Positions 1 to 11,021 of a stretch of DNA of 64,000 bases are shown here, piece by piece. The stretch is from Gelatoporia subvermispora B (Eukaryota; Basidiomycota; Agaricomycetes; Polyporales; Gelatoporiaceae). The notes beneath the pieces were generated by a model. The model searched no databases and was not told the origin of the DNA. It saw only the letters and a program-made list of their open reading frames with translations. The stretch spans positions 266,272-330,271 of the forward strand of contig KB445791.1 in NCBI GenBank assembly GCA_000320605.2. Direction: 5' to 3'. The position numbers and the translations under genes were made by a program. How positions within the stretch are numbered: the first letter of the stretch is position 1; every line of letters starts with the position of its first letter.

Positions 1-1234
1 GTTTCTGTGGCTGGCGGTTACCATACTGGTTCTGGGCTCGCATAGATCTAAAGAAGGAGCGAATCTCGTCCACAGAGATCACTTCAATTGTTCAAGGTAT
101 TGCAGCGACTTACATATTATTGTGACTTCTTTCGGCTCATGTCTGGTACTTTGAGTGGGGCACATTACTGTGAATGTGCTTGAGCCATGCTTTGCTTAAT
201 TGCGATCGGGCTTCGAGTTACTTAATTTGTGCGTCTACTTGGTGCGCACTTGAGTACAACTGCCCATTACCATTACCGTACTTGTGGTACGCTTGGCGCC
301 AACTTCTTGTAATTTACGTTTCTGTAAGCTACTTGAAAGGTTCTAAGTAATCGTAAATAGCTTTGAAGTGTATAAGCTAGGTCAAGCGGGAAGCGCCGGC
401 GCCAGCAGCGTTAAGTGCCCAAAAAAGTAAACTGGTTAATTTGCTGATGATGGCACTTTTAGTGCAATTGTGAGCAGCATACGTCCTCGAGATCGCAAGA
501 TCTTGTTTTTAATGCGTAACCCGGGGTCTTAATTTAGGATTCCGCATGTGTGTGAGTTTTACGGCTTAGGCCTACAGATACGAAAACGGCTGTAGAGTGG
601 TGTTCGAACGGAAGACAGTACTTTCCATTCTATAGCGAAACTGCGCTTTCAACACACGAGGACATAGCTCCCGGCGGCCCGCTTCCTGATTCAACACGAG
701 AATCCTAACCAATGATGAGACTGACAGCGACAGAGAACTTCCCGCTGTATGTGCAGTCTTGCAGACTCTTCACTGTCCGCGGTGTTGGGGTTCTACGCTC
801 GGCGACAAGTCCGTCGATTTGTGAATCACAGCTTCGGTACCCTCATGCACGACGGAGGGCGACGAATGTGCAGCAGAAGGCGCTGCGCCACGCCGGTGCG
901 GCGTGCATCAGAAGAATGCCGAGTTGTCTGACCTGAAGCTTCCCAGTGTACGTCTTCTCTGCCATATCCCATATGGTGCGATAGTCGTGGCATATACATA
1001 CCTGACACGGCGCTCAGGCGCAAGATAGAATCGATGTGCTTCTGATAACATCCCGCTAGGTACCGTCTTTGGCATGAGTCATTAAGGTTATGTGCCACAC
1101 GCAGTACATACTAGAATAGCACATGTGTGAGAACTCGTGGCTTATGTATGTTCGACAGGGATTCTGGATCTTGCCTTCGCATCGCACTCCAATCGCCGGC
1201 GTGCCAGAGAACCGTCCTCACCATCTCCCTACAT
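1..1234. other. No recognised gene
   Basis: Both strands hold only short open frames without a recognisable domain, and no tRNA-like or repeat structure was seen. The last few hundred bases are probably the promoter and 5' leader of the DUF2235-WD40 gene. Confidence 0.5.
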
Positions 1235-4200
1235 ATGCCTCCCACTACCGCTGTTGAAGTGGAGCAGGATAAACACGTCAGTGATGTTCATTTTCATGAT
1301 TCCCCACAAGAAATGACTGACAAGTATACCACTCTTAGGTTGGTGCGCACATACGACGCATGCCCAGAGAAGATTTACTGCAAAATCGTGCTGGCACAGC
1401 GGTGCATGAACATGGTGTCATTCACGAGACTTTTGAAAGACAGGCGAGCAAGACGGAGGCTCTAGAGGGTTGTAAATGTGGGGGAAAGAGGAACCTAGTC
1501 GTTTGCATTGACGGAACTTCCAATCAATATGGAAAGAAGGTGTGGGGCATATTTTTGCTGCGTAGTCAATTTATTTTCCGGAAACTGTACTGAACGCCGT
1601 TTGCACAGAACACAAATGTCGTCGAGCTTTATCGTCTTGTGAAGAAGCTTCCCGGGGACGACCAACTCACGTACTACAACAGCGGAATTGGAACATATGC
1701 CAAACCGTCGTGGAGATCGTGGCAGCACCTGAAACAGGTCGCAGACCACAAGATTGATCTTGCTATTGCTTGGTGAACGCAATGTTCTCTTACTAGAGAC
1801 ATCTGAGTGACGTCGTGATCCTAAAAACCCAGGAATTTCGAAAGAATTGTCTTGAACGCATATAGATGGCTATCAGACAACTACGCTGAAGGTGATTGTA
1901 TATATCTGTTCGGTCAGTATGCGTGCCCTTCTCGTGTCGCTTCGTTAACGGGTCCACGTCTATATCAGGGTTCTCGAGAGGAGCGTATCAAGTTAGAACG
2001 CTCTCCGCAATGATTGAGACGGTGGGTCCTGACACCTCATCGTCAAGACCTTACAACTGTTCTCACCTCTCCGGCATAGATTGGCTTGATCCATAAAGGG
2101 AACGAAGAGCAAATCCCGTTGTACGTCGTGATGAGGTCGTTTGTCTTTTAGGTTACTGAAATTGCACAGTGCCTACGAGCTGTATGCGGCGGAGGCCCCG
2201 GATGGCGTCCGCAATTCGCCTACATCAACAAACAGGATCAAAACCCTCTTCAAAAGCGGGTCAACGGAGACGGTCGCAAAGATGAACGAGGCCAAGAAAC
2301 GTTTCAAGAACACATTCTCTCGTGACGTGAAAGTGCACTTCGTGGGTGCCTGGTGCGTGAACACACTTGTGTAGTATTTGTCCACCTGTGAAGACTGAAT
2401 CTCTCGTTTTCAGGGACACCGTATCTTCTGTCGGAGTAGTGCGGCAGAAGGTGCTTCCTGGTACAGCAAACGGCATGAAGCATGTCTGCTTTTTCCGCCA
2501 TGCGCTTGCGCTCGATGAGCGCCGTGTTAAGTTCCTGCCGGAGTATGTGAATGAAGGGAAAGGGGCAGGCTTATCGTTTGGCGGAACGGACGTGGGTACC
2601 TCGTCGTCTCAGCCTCTGCACACAAAGGAAGTTTGGTTTGTTGGCACACATTCTGATATGTATGTTTTCATGAGTTTTTGGTACCAGTGCCTGACGGTAC
2701 ATCTAGTGGTGGTGGAAACATCGAGAACGAAGCCATGGATCGGAAAGCCGCACCGCTGCGTTGGATGGTATTTGAGGCCGTTGCTAGAGGTCTCCGTCTG
2801 GATATGCTGAATGAAGGGTCTGCAAATATGGCTGTACCTCCTTTGGAGGTCCACGAATCGTTGACGTGCTACTGGTGGCTGCTTGAGTTATACCCGTTCA
2901 AATACCTATCGTACGAGGGCAAAAGTTCGACGCGGAGATGGTAGGTGCATACATGAACTTTTCTGAGCATATGGCTCACCTTCTCGTCACTCGTCGCAAG
3001 CCCCCATTTGGGAGCGGTTCGCGTCGTCAAACTTCAAGAAGGTCAAAGAATTCATGGATCCGTTTTCTCGGCCATTCGGCCGAAAGGTGAACAGGCCTAC
3101 AATCCCAGAGCAAGAGTCATTTATCAAGAAGACATCGAGTCAACTCTACCGCTTTTCGCCCGCTTCTTGAGGCTTTTTACTGCCTCCAAGCCGTCCGTGG
3201 AAAAGGAGCTCGACAAGACGTATGAGAGTTACTGGAAGATGTTCAAGGATGACGAACACAAAGATCCGGACCTGCGACACCTTGAACGTGACTTGCGTGA
3301 GATTATCGAAGATGCAGTGAAAAAGTGCATCCAGAAGTTTGAAAAGCTACGCGATGGTCAAACCATCACACCGAAGGCTCTCGTCGCCGATATTGAACAA
3401 TGGACGTGGATAAGTGCGTTTGCTCATTTGATCGTCGAGTGGAGTAGCTAAAATAGTCGTCCAGATTGCCTGGAAGAAGGCCGTAGAGAACTCACAGGGC
3501 AGGACGTAGCAGAATGCATCTTAGACGAAATGGAAAACAGCACAGAGCAGCTGTGCGATAGTCATGTCGATCTCCTACAGAAGACGGTGATGGCTATCGG
3601 GGGTCTGGAGAAAATTTCCGCTATTAAATACCCACGTTTGAGGTCGCGGAGTGGGAACAGTCTCCAATGGAAGGAGTTTAGGAAGCAAACTATACGTGGG
3701 TGCCTCGCATTCCAATACAGGCAAATATGCGCTAACTGGATGTTCCTGCGAGAAGCGAGGGTTCTACATGTGCTATCAGGACACACGCACTACGTTTCTT
3801 CCGTCTCCTTTTCACCTGATGGCGCTCGCATCGCTTCCGGCTCATTTGACAAGACGGTGCGCATCTGGAACTTGAACCCATCAACACGGGATGCAGTTGA
3901 AAGCATGGTACTCACCGGGCATGATGACTGGATTCGATCGGTCGCGTTCTCGCCCGACTCCACTCACGTCGTCTCCGGCTCTGACGACCAGACCATACGA
4001 ATCTGGGATCTGGAGACCACGTCTGCCGTCGTCGACTCGGACCCCATCGCGGGACACACGATAATCACGGAACACAGGAAAATCACGGCACACGCGAAAC
4101 CCGTAACCTCTGTCGCATTCTCTCCCGATGGCTCGCACATAGTCTCTGGGTCACTTGACAAGGCCATTCGTATCTGGAATGCGAGTACAGGGAAAGCCAA

Positions 4201-4804
4201 GGGAGAGCCGCTTAGGGGGCATTCAGATTGGGTATTGTCTGTGGCATTTTCGCCCACTGGCACCCGAGTGGTTTCTGGTTCACGCGACGGAACGGTGCGC
4301 GTATGGGATGCAGAGACAGGAGCTGCGCTGGGGAGTACACTCGCCGGAGACCATAATTGGGTCTGGTCGGTAGCGGCCTCTAGCGTACACGTGATCACGA
4401 GTCTGCCGAATGATCCTCCTTCTTTTTCTCCTCCTCCTCCCCCTTCCCCTCTACCTGACGTCACTCATATCATCTCGGGCTCATGGGGCGGCGCTATCCG
4501 CGTGTGGGAAGCCCAGACAGACCTAGAAGCCATCACCGACATACCCATCAAAATCACAGAGCACACTGACGACGTGAACTCGGTTGCTTTCTCACCCAAT
4601 GGGTTGTATATAGTTTCTGGATCAAACGACAAGACCGTGCGGATCTGGAACACGGAGACCGGCAAGAGTATTGGAGACCCACTCATAGGTCATCAAGCCG
4701 CGGTATCGTCCGTCGCCATTTCGCCCGATGGCAAGTGGGTTGTCTCCAGCTCGCACGATAAGACTGTTCGAATATGGGACGTCGAGGACTGGGCCGGGTC
4801 GTAG
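1235..4804 (+). CDS. DUF2235 (Tle1-like) domain fused to a seven-repeat WD40 propeller
   Basis: The DUF2235 domain starts near base 1480 with a VVCIDGT motif. It continues through an NTNVVELY block, the serine-hydrolase-like elbow FGFSRGAYQVR, a VKVHFVGAWDTVSS segment (joined across an intron at about 2350-2413) and FFRHALALDERR. DUF2235 is the fold of bacterial type VI phospholipase effectors (Tle1); the GFSRG serine suggests a lipase or esterase activity, which is inference. Introns with GT-AG ends were placed near 1539-1610, 1771-1828, 1912-1973 and 2353-2413, and at 2940 and 3415. The last restores a continuous frame into a helical linker and then seven WD40 repeats (about 3770-4800). Repeat five carries a proline-rich insertion. 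WD40 blades normally bind protein partners. The start at 1235 is uncertain because the first intron could not be fixed. No inactivating lesion was found. Confidence 0.8.
4413..4453 (+). repeat. Pyrimidine-rich (CTC/CCT) tract inside WD40 repeat five
   Basis: A tract of C and T only is translated as a Ser/Pro run in the middle of the fifth WD40 blade. It resembles an intron polypyrimidine tract, but no AG acceptor follows it at a useful distance. It is either a coding insertion or a microsatellite expansion. Confidence 0.6.
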
Positions 4805-5556
4805 AATCGAGCCATAGGGTCTGTCCGTATCATTTAGCTCTTTCACGAGTTGCACTGTACTGTTGCGATGTATGTCATGTATCTATGAGGTGTAGAAGAA
4901 GTGGACTACATCAACTGATTCTGGTCCATGTTTCGATATATGTATTCGAGAAGTTCATGGCCATCTACGAGTGCAGCAAAGGCGTGCAGAAACGCGTCGT
5001 CGGTCGCACAATACACCCCGAGCTCGTGGCACAACTTGTCAAACACCATATGTCGCGAATATCGTCATTCCATTCCTCGTTGCCTTTTCCGTTTCACTCC
5101 GAAACTACCATTTTGTGTTAATATGCTCAGGCCAGCTTCGATATCAACAACCGCCAGGTGTGCACAAGTGAGGTGGATGTCTGAGATGTCTCAAACGACG
5201 CTACCGTATATGCGATGCACAACGAGAGTCATAGATGTACCATGTTGGGGACAACCACCACCGTGTATGTATGACGTACAGTATCCAGACTCCACAAAGT
5301 CAGGCGTTGTGATAGTCATTACTTGTAGCATAAGAAGCATAGAGTCTATGCCGTCCGGCATGGTTGCATCTCCCTGCTACCACCTGGTCGCAGGCTCGCA
5401 GCAGCTCACCAGTAACTGCTTACGTAATATCGAACCTTTCTAAGAGCTAAATAAACAGCTATAATCACGCAAATATTCATCTGACCTTGGTGCGAGTTAG
5501 TCATCTTTCAGTGTGGTCATAGTCGAAACATCTTTCGGCACTTAGTACCAGCCACC
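4805..5556. other. No recognised gene
   Basis: Intergenic stretch holding the 3' end of the DUF2235-WD40 gene and the promoter of NFU1. Short open frames here have no recognisable domain. Confidence 0.5.
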
Positions 5557-6527
5557 ATGTCCTCGACGTCTTTGGCTTCCTTCTCGCTGCGTAGCATAAC
5601 GAACTCGACAAGAGCATCCTTGAAGAGGAGGCGGGTACTACCATCACTGCCGGCAAGGAGCATTTCCTCATCGGCGCCCCGCGCTGCGAGCTTGTACCAT
5701 GGACTCACTCTGGCGACTGCATCTATGACGAGGTCATCTCAATTTAACCCATGTAGAGAGCGGCCAATGCAATGTGAGTTTGACGAGTAGTATGGATGCA
5801 GAGCATGTGCTGAATAAATATAGACCGCTCGATGTTCATTCAGACGGAGACGACCCCGAACCAGGACTCGCTCAAGTTCATCCCTGGCGTTGCCGTTATG
5901 GAAGAGGGCAGCGCAGAGTTCCTCGACGCCAAGTCCGCACTGAAGTCTCCGCTTGCACTCCGTCTGCTTGGCGTGGAGGGTGTCACCGCCATCTTCTACG
6001 GACCCGACTTCGTGACCGTCTCAAAGGACCCAGACACCGCGTGGGCTGTGATCAAGCCCGAGGTCTATTCCATCCTCATGGAATTCTTCTCGTCTGGGCA
6101 ACCACTATTCCGGTCGGAAGAGGACCGTGAGTCCGCAGGCCCGCAGGACACGCGCATCCTCGACACGGACTCGGAGACGGTCGCGATGATCAAGGAGCTG
6201 CTCGACACACGCGTGCGGCCGGCGATCCAGGAGGACGGCGGCGACATCGAGTACCGCGGGTTCACAGACGAGGGCATTGTGCAGCTGATGCTCAAAGGGA
6301 GCTGCCGCGGGTGCGACTCGAGCACAGTCACACTGAAGTCGGGGATCGAGCGCATGCTGACGCACTACATTCCTGAGGTGAAGGGCGTCGAACAGGTCCT
6401 GGGCGAGGAGGAGGCAATTGCGCTTGACGAGTTTCAGAAGCTGGAGCAGAGGCTGCAGAGTAAGGAGAAGGAGAAAAAGGACTCAAGGTCAGAGTCCTCC
6501 GGCCCCGCAAGCCCGCTCAAACACTGA
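5557..6527 (+). CDS. NFU1: NFU1-type mitochondrial iron-sulfur cluster carrier
   Basis: Nfu1 passes 4Fe-4S clusters to mitochondrial enzymes such as lipoate synthase and complex II. The first exon (5557-5773) encodes a Ser/Arg-rich, acid-poor leader typical of a mitochondrial presequence. A 50-nt intron (5774-5823) joins it to the Nfu N-terminal domain, recognisable from MFIQTETTPN and LKFIPG. The C-terminal NifU domain carries GSCRGCDSS, whose CxxC pair binds the cluster, followed by a Ser/Lys-rich tail. The spliced product is 306 residues, near the family norm. The ATG at 5557 sits in a good context (gccaccATG) and begins the presequence. HEM3 follows on the same strand about 450 bases downstream. 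Confidence 0.93.
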
Positions 6528-6978
6528 CACTTTCCCGTCCCTGTCCCCAGCATGGCACAGTACATGTCCGTATAGACCCTAATGTTTTCTAGTAGACACC
6601 ACATTTGTATACTGCTGCACGTATCATACATACATTATCTCACCCTTCACCGCATGTGAGAAAGGACACGACAGCCAGGCGCTGCCGGATGTCGTGGACG
6701 CGCTAGGAGGCCTTGCTCCCGACCATGATCTTCCCACTGCATTGCTTTTACCAGTCAACTGCATACCGGTGTTGTCAACGATGCCGACCGTTCACGTAGA
6801 GCCTGTGAGCGATTAACAAGACTACAAAAGCTGTGCGGGAGGACGGAGGCGCGACGCGCTCATCTTCGCGCCTTGACCTCTTCCTCTTCCTCCTCCGGAC
6901 CTCGGCTCTCAAAATCAAAACTCTTGCTCATTGCTGAGGACTGCTTTCTGGACTAATTTACACCTCTAAATTGTTGTC
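6528..6978. other. NFU1-HEM3 intergenic region
   Basis: Contains the NFU1 3' end and the HEM3 promoter. A pyrimidine-rich stretch lies near 6870-6905, typical of fungal core promoters. No other feature was seen. Confidence 0.5.
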
Positions 6979-8137
6979 ATGTCCTCGACGTCTGCGCCAT
7001 CTTCCTCGCGCACCTTTGTCCTCGCCTCCCGTACCTCCCAGCTCGCGCAAATCCAGACCAACATCGTCCGCGATGCGCTCGCCGCCGCACACCCCACCGT
7101 CCCTTTCTCGACATCTTTCATGACCACCGGCGGCGACCACAACCAGTCTCAAGCGTTGTACTTACTCGGAGGGAAGGCGTTGTGGACGAAAGAGCTTGAA
7201 GTCGCTTTGCGCGAGCGCGCGGTGGACATGCTCGTGCACAGTTACAAGGATGTCCCAACCGCACTACCGGAGGGGTGCGCGATTGCTGCAGTGCTACCCA
7301 GGGAGGATCCGGTGGACTCGCTGGTGGTGCGCAAGGGCTTGCCGTACACAAACTTGGAGGAGATGCCGGAGGGCAGTGTGATCGGGACGAGTAGCGTGCG
7401 GCGAGTCGCTCAGCTAAAGAGGCGATTCCCGAATCTGGTCTTCAAAGATGTCGTACGTCGTCGCTCTCGCTGCTCTAGTGTACACCATGCTCACCACGCA
7501 TCCCACAGCGCGGTAACCTGTCAGTACTCTACCACATCATCCTGTCTCTCTCTCTGACCTTCCACGTCCTCGCAGGAACACCCGCATGACGAAGCTCGAC
7601 GCCCCCGACGGGCCCTACACCGCACTCATCCTCGCCAAGGCCGGTATGGTCCGCCTCGGGTGGGGCGCGCGCATCACCGCCGACCTTGGGCCTCCCACGC
7701 TCTTCCACGCCGTCTCGCAGGGCGCGCTCGCGATCGAGATCCGCGCGGACGACGCCGAGGCCGCTGCGCTGCTTGCAACGGTATCGCACTGGCCAACCGC
7801 GTGGGCGTGCGCGGCGGAGCGCGCGTGCCTGCGGGTGCTCGAGGGCGGCTGCAGTGTCCCCGTCGGCGTGCACACTGCGTTTGAGCTGCGCGCGGACGGC
7901 ACAAAAGGCGGACGCATAGACCTCACTGGGTGCGTCACGTCCCTCGATGGTGCAAGGCACGTGGAGCACCGCCTCGTGGAGGAGGTCGGGTCGGAGGAGG
8001 ACGCGGAAGCGCTTGGTGCGAGGTTAGCGAAGGTGCTGATCGAGACGGGTGCCCGCGAGATCCTTGACGAGATCACGAAGGACCGGGAGCGCAAGATCGA
8101 TGAGGCACAGAAAGAGGAGGCTGTTACTGCCGCATAA
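6979..8137 (+). CDS. HEM3: Porphobilinogen deaminase (hydroxymethylbilane synthase), heme biosynthesis
   Basis: This enzyme condenses four porphobilinogens into hydroxymethylbilane, the third step from 5-aminolevulinate to heme. Exon 1 (6979-7452) carries the family hallmarks LASRTSQLAQIQ, the KELEVAL segment, HSYKDVPT and GTSSVRR. An 11-nt microexon (7509-7519) supplies the invariant RGN(L) residues and is flanked by ccacag and gtcagt. Exon 3 (7576-8137) continues NTRMTKLD and contains the dipyrromethane-cofactor cysteine in GGCSVPVG, at about residue 254. The introns are 7453-7508 and 7520-7575. The product is 348 residues, a normal length. No lesion is visible. It lies in the same orientation as NFU1. 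Confidence 0.95.
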
Positions 8138-8560
8138 ATGATCGGAACGGGTGTGCTTTATTTAATTTCTTGTGGTCTCTGACGGTGCGCCTGTAGAAGG
8201 AAGAATGAATGTATACATAGGTGGCTCGGCGACAACAGCAGAGCCTTGCATTATAGAGCGATGATACCTTGTTGGAAGTGACCTTAAGCCCCTCGCTGGT
8301 GAGAGTGTCATCTTGTAATTCGATCAGTTCACCTGGCCGACCTAGAAAAGTGACATCTCAACTTGAATTGAACGACGCCTGAGGGCGAGGATTGCGTGAT
8401 ACTTTGCGACGCATCATTTACTTCTGCTCCCAAAGTCGCGAGTGGTCGGTCCGAAAGATACTGTCCATGATTCTAGTTGTATGGGATCTCAACACCTGTT
8501 TATATCAAGCTTCTGGCTGACGATTCGCTCATGCAATGACTCCCATGAGCCGGGCATCAT
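8138..8560. other. No recognised gene
   Basis: Lies between the convergent 3' ends of HEM3 and the hydrophobin relic. No coding or structural signal was seen. Confidence 0.5.
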
Positions 8561-8791
8561 CTAAACACTGGCGACGCTTATCGGGCTGAAGCCTATGCCA
8601 ACGATGACATTTGGGTCCTCGAGGACGACTCTGAGGGTGTACAGGGGGTCTGTGGAGGACTCGCTGCTGCCGGCGGCGCTGGATCAGGCGCCACATTCGG
8701 TGGTGCTCGTCGAGCCGGAGCTCCAGGAGGCGAGAGCGGCAGTAGCACGAGTGGCGAGGCCGGCGGCAGCGAAGACGGTGGAGAGCTACAT
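8561..8791 (-). pseudogene. Hydrophobin pseudogene
   Basis: The minus-strand frame starts ATG TAG, so codon two is a stop. It then reads a hydrophobin-like signal sequence (LSTVFAAAGLATRA), a second in-frame TGA after TECGA, and the hydrophobin core VVLEDPNVIVGIGFSPISV. In live hydrophobins the residue before SPI is a cysteine; here it is Phe. Most of the eight cysteines are gone. Hydrophobins are secreted amphipathic wall proteins. The complete homologue on the same strand about 800 bases away suggests an old tandem duplicate. Two stops and the lost cysteines make function unlikely. Confidence 0.6.
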
Positions 8792-9586
8792 TGTCAGTGC
8801 GAGTTGCCACTTGGCGCGCACATGCTACTGCCTTTGTGCAGTTCGAGCAAGGCGATCCTCATTTCACATCTCGATAATTAAGCTCGTGCGTTCCGTTCAC
8901 TCGATGGGTGACGCAACACGCTCTGTTTGCAGGTTCAGGCATCACTGGCGAGACCTATTGACATTTGACAGGCTCAATAAACTCCGTCGATATCTTTGTA
9001 GAGTCGAATAACGATAATCGCTAAACTACAGAATTTTCGTCTCGAATCCAGTATAGATGATTCATCCCCTTCAGTGTGTTCATCTACATTCCAGTCACAT
9101 ATGGTTCAGATACAGGTATGTCCGTACCCGTTCAGCGCTTCTGACAATATATACTGCATTCATACATCTACTTGGTCTGACATCGTATGCAACTGTGTAC
9201 CATCCTGAAATCTCCCGCAACAGAGGTCCTGCAGCATGGCGATAATCCGTATATCTTTTGAATTTGTACTGAACTTGCGACGTCCATCCAAGCTAGAGAA
9301 ATACCAGTCGCACATGTTGCACTCGCGAACATCACTGTGAGCAGCTGTTTCACATGCATGATCCAGGCCGATCTCATTACCAATACCACGCTAGGTTGAG
9401 ATTATATCTTGGATCACATTGCAATCCGACGCCGCAGCATGCATTCGCTGTGCACAAAACATATTACGATTTTCCGGATTTTCTCCATAATCCCCCGAGT
9501 CGTCATCATTCCCCAACTATTCCAGCCTCTTCCTCTTCTCCAACAATGGCACTGATACGAATCCCACGACGAGGACGCCGAGATGT
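8792..9586. other. No recognised gene
   Basis: Intergenic stretch between the hydrophobin relic and the hydrophobin gene. No convincing coding frame or repeat was seen. Confidence 0.45.
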
Positions 9587-10018
9587 TCAGAGCGTGACAG
9601 GAACGCAGCCAATCTGAACAAGGCCGCCCACTACACGGTCTCGCATTAGTATACACGAGCTGCATTGGTAACTGGGGTCCACTCACGCTCGTTGCTGCTG
9701 CAGGAGACGGTAGTACTGGAGCTATCCAGAAAGTAAGCAGTGCTCCTCTATCAGATCCCTACCTAGGGACACGTACCAAGCACTGCCACTGCCGACACCG
9801 ACGACGGTGATCGGGGAGCAGTTCACTCCTACGATGGCCGTGACGTCTTGTACGACGACGCCGAGACCCTTAAGGATGCTTGCAATGGCGTCGCTGTCCG
9901 CCTGGCCGACGGACTCGCAGCAGGCATCGCCAGAGGACGGCTGGGAGCCTCCCGGCATGGGGGTGGCGGCAGCAAGGGTGGCGAGGGCGGTGAGAGTGGT
10001 GAGGATGGAGAACTGCAT
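9587..10018 (-). CDS. Class I-like hydrophobin with six instead of eight cysteines
   Basis: Three exons (10018-9777, 9721-9687, 9630-9587) join into a 106-residue secreted protein. The signal peptide is about residues 1-19 (FSILTTLTALATLAAA). The hydrophobin core follows, including CSPITVVGVG and the C-terminal GCVPVTL. Both introns have GT-AG ends, and the second has a CTAAT branch site. Hydrophobins self-assemble at air-water interfaces and coat hyphae and spores. Cysteines lie at about 33, 34, 67, 81, 88 and 101. Against the C-CC-C-C-CC-C pattern, cysteine 1 is absent and cysteine 6 is Ser87. In characterised hydrophobins these two form one disulfide, so a whole bridge appears to be lost. 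The frame is open, so it may still be expressed. Confidence 0.85.
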
Positions 10019-11021
10019 TGTAGATGTTCTGAGTCTGCTAGGCGAACAGGTAATGTTGTGTTCGTGCTGTAAATGAGGATACTACGAAGCTCTTTTATAC
10101 CCCGTCTTGCTTGTGGATGCCAGATGTCGGCTTGCTTGGATGTTAGTCTTTTCCAAGGATGCACATCGCCTTCTGTTACGCTTGCATATCGCAGCATAGG
10201 ATGATAGGTACGTACACGGAAGTCATCGTGGAGCTTCCAATGAATGGCGGGTGCCACCCCAGTTATGTCCGATGATCATGTGCGCCCCGTGTATGTTGCG
10301 TCAAGGACTACCCAAACATGCATCCTAGCCAATGCGATGGTAGAACCCCCTGTCGGTTGCATCTCCAATCGTGGCGTAACCCCAGGTCTTACTCCACTTC
10401 ACGTATCCGGATGATGTTGCTAAGTGCTGGTCATCTCAAGCTTGTCACAGGCATTCGAAGCGCTGCCAACTACATTGCGTTCTGCACCACAAGCACGCAT
10501 CGGGTTGGAGTAAAGCGGAGTCATACTTCCCACACCGGCACATGTGAGGACAGCAAAGCAGATGGTAGTCAACAAGATGGAGCATGAAGGACGGAAGCGC
10601 AGACAGAAAGGCGCGCAAGAAGGTACACCTGCCGGACGGGAGGCTCCCGCGCGGCATGACTGCTCTACATTCATCTCCGTGCAATCACCACTCACTCCAA
10701 GTTCTCGTTATTCTCGGACGCTGTGCCTAAGCCGCGGTTGCAGTACGGGGAGCAGCTGTCAATGGCTCCAATGGGTAATTCGACAATCCCGTTTCGCAAC
10801 CCCCACAAGCATATTTCATTGCACATGTCCATTCGCTCAGATCAGAGTGCGCTGAGGCCTGGCGCATCCGTTAGTTCCGAAAGTTGGACACCCATGAGAA
10901 GGGCATGTGTTATGTCTGTCTGCAAGGTCTACAACCCTTCCTACTCCTGTACTGAGTCTGATATTGTCCTACATTCTCTGTATACATTTTCTCTGCGAGA
11001 ATCGATAGAGCCAGGACGTGA
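10019..11021. other. No recognised gene
   Basis: Contains the hydrophobin promoter and the 3' flank of ABC copy A1. The open frames look like chance, with no domain and no homologous counterpart near the other ABC copies. Confidence 0.45.

Noticed and set aside
3440..3530. Stop codon between the DUF2235 and WD40 halves, suggesting two genes
   Set aside because: An intron from gtgcgt near 3413 to gtccag near 3463 joins both halves in one frame (RELTGQDVAECIL continues into the linker).
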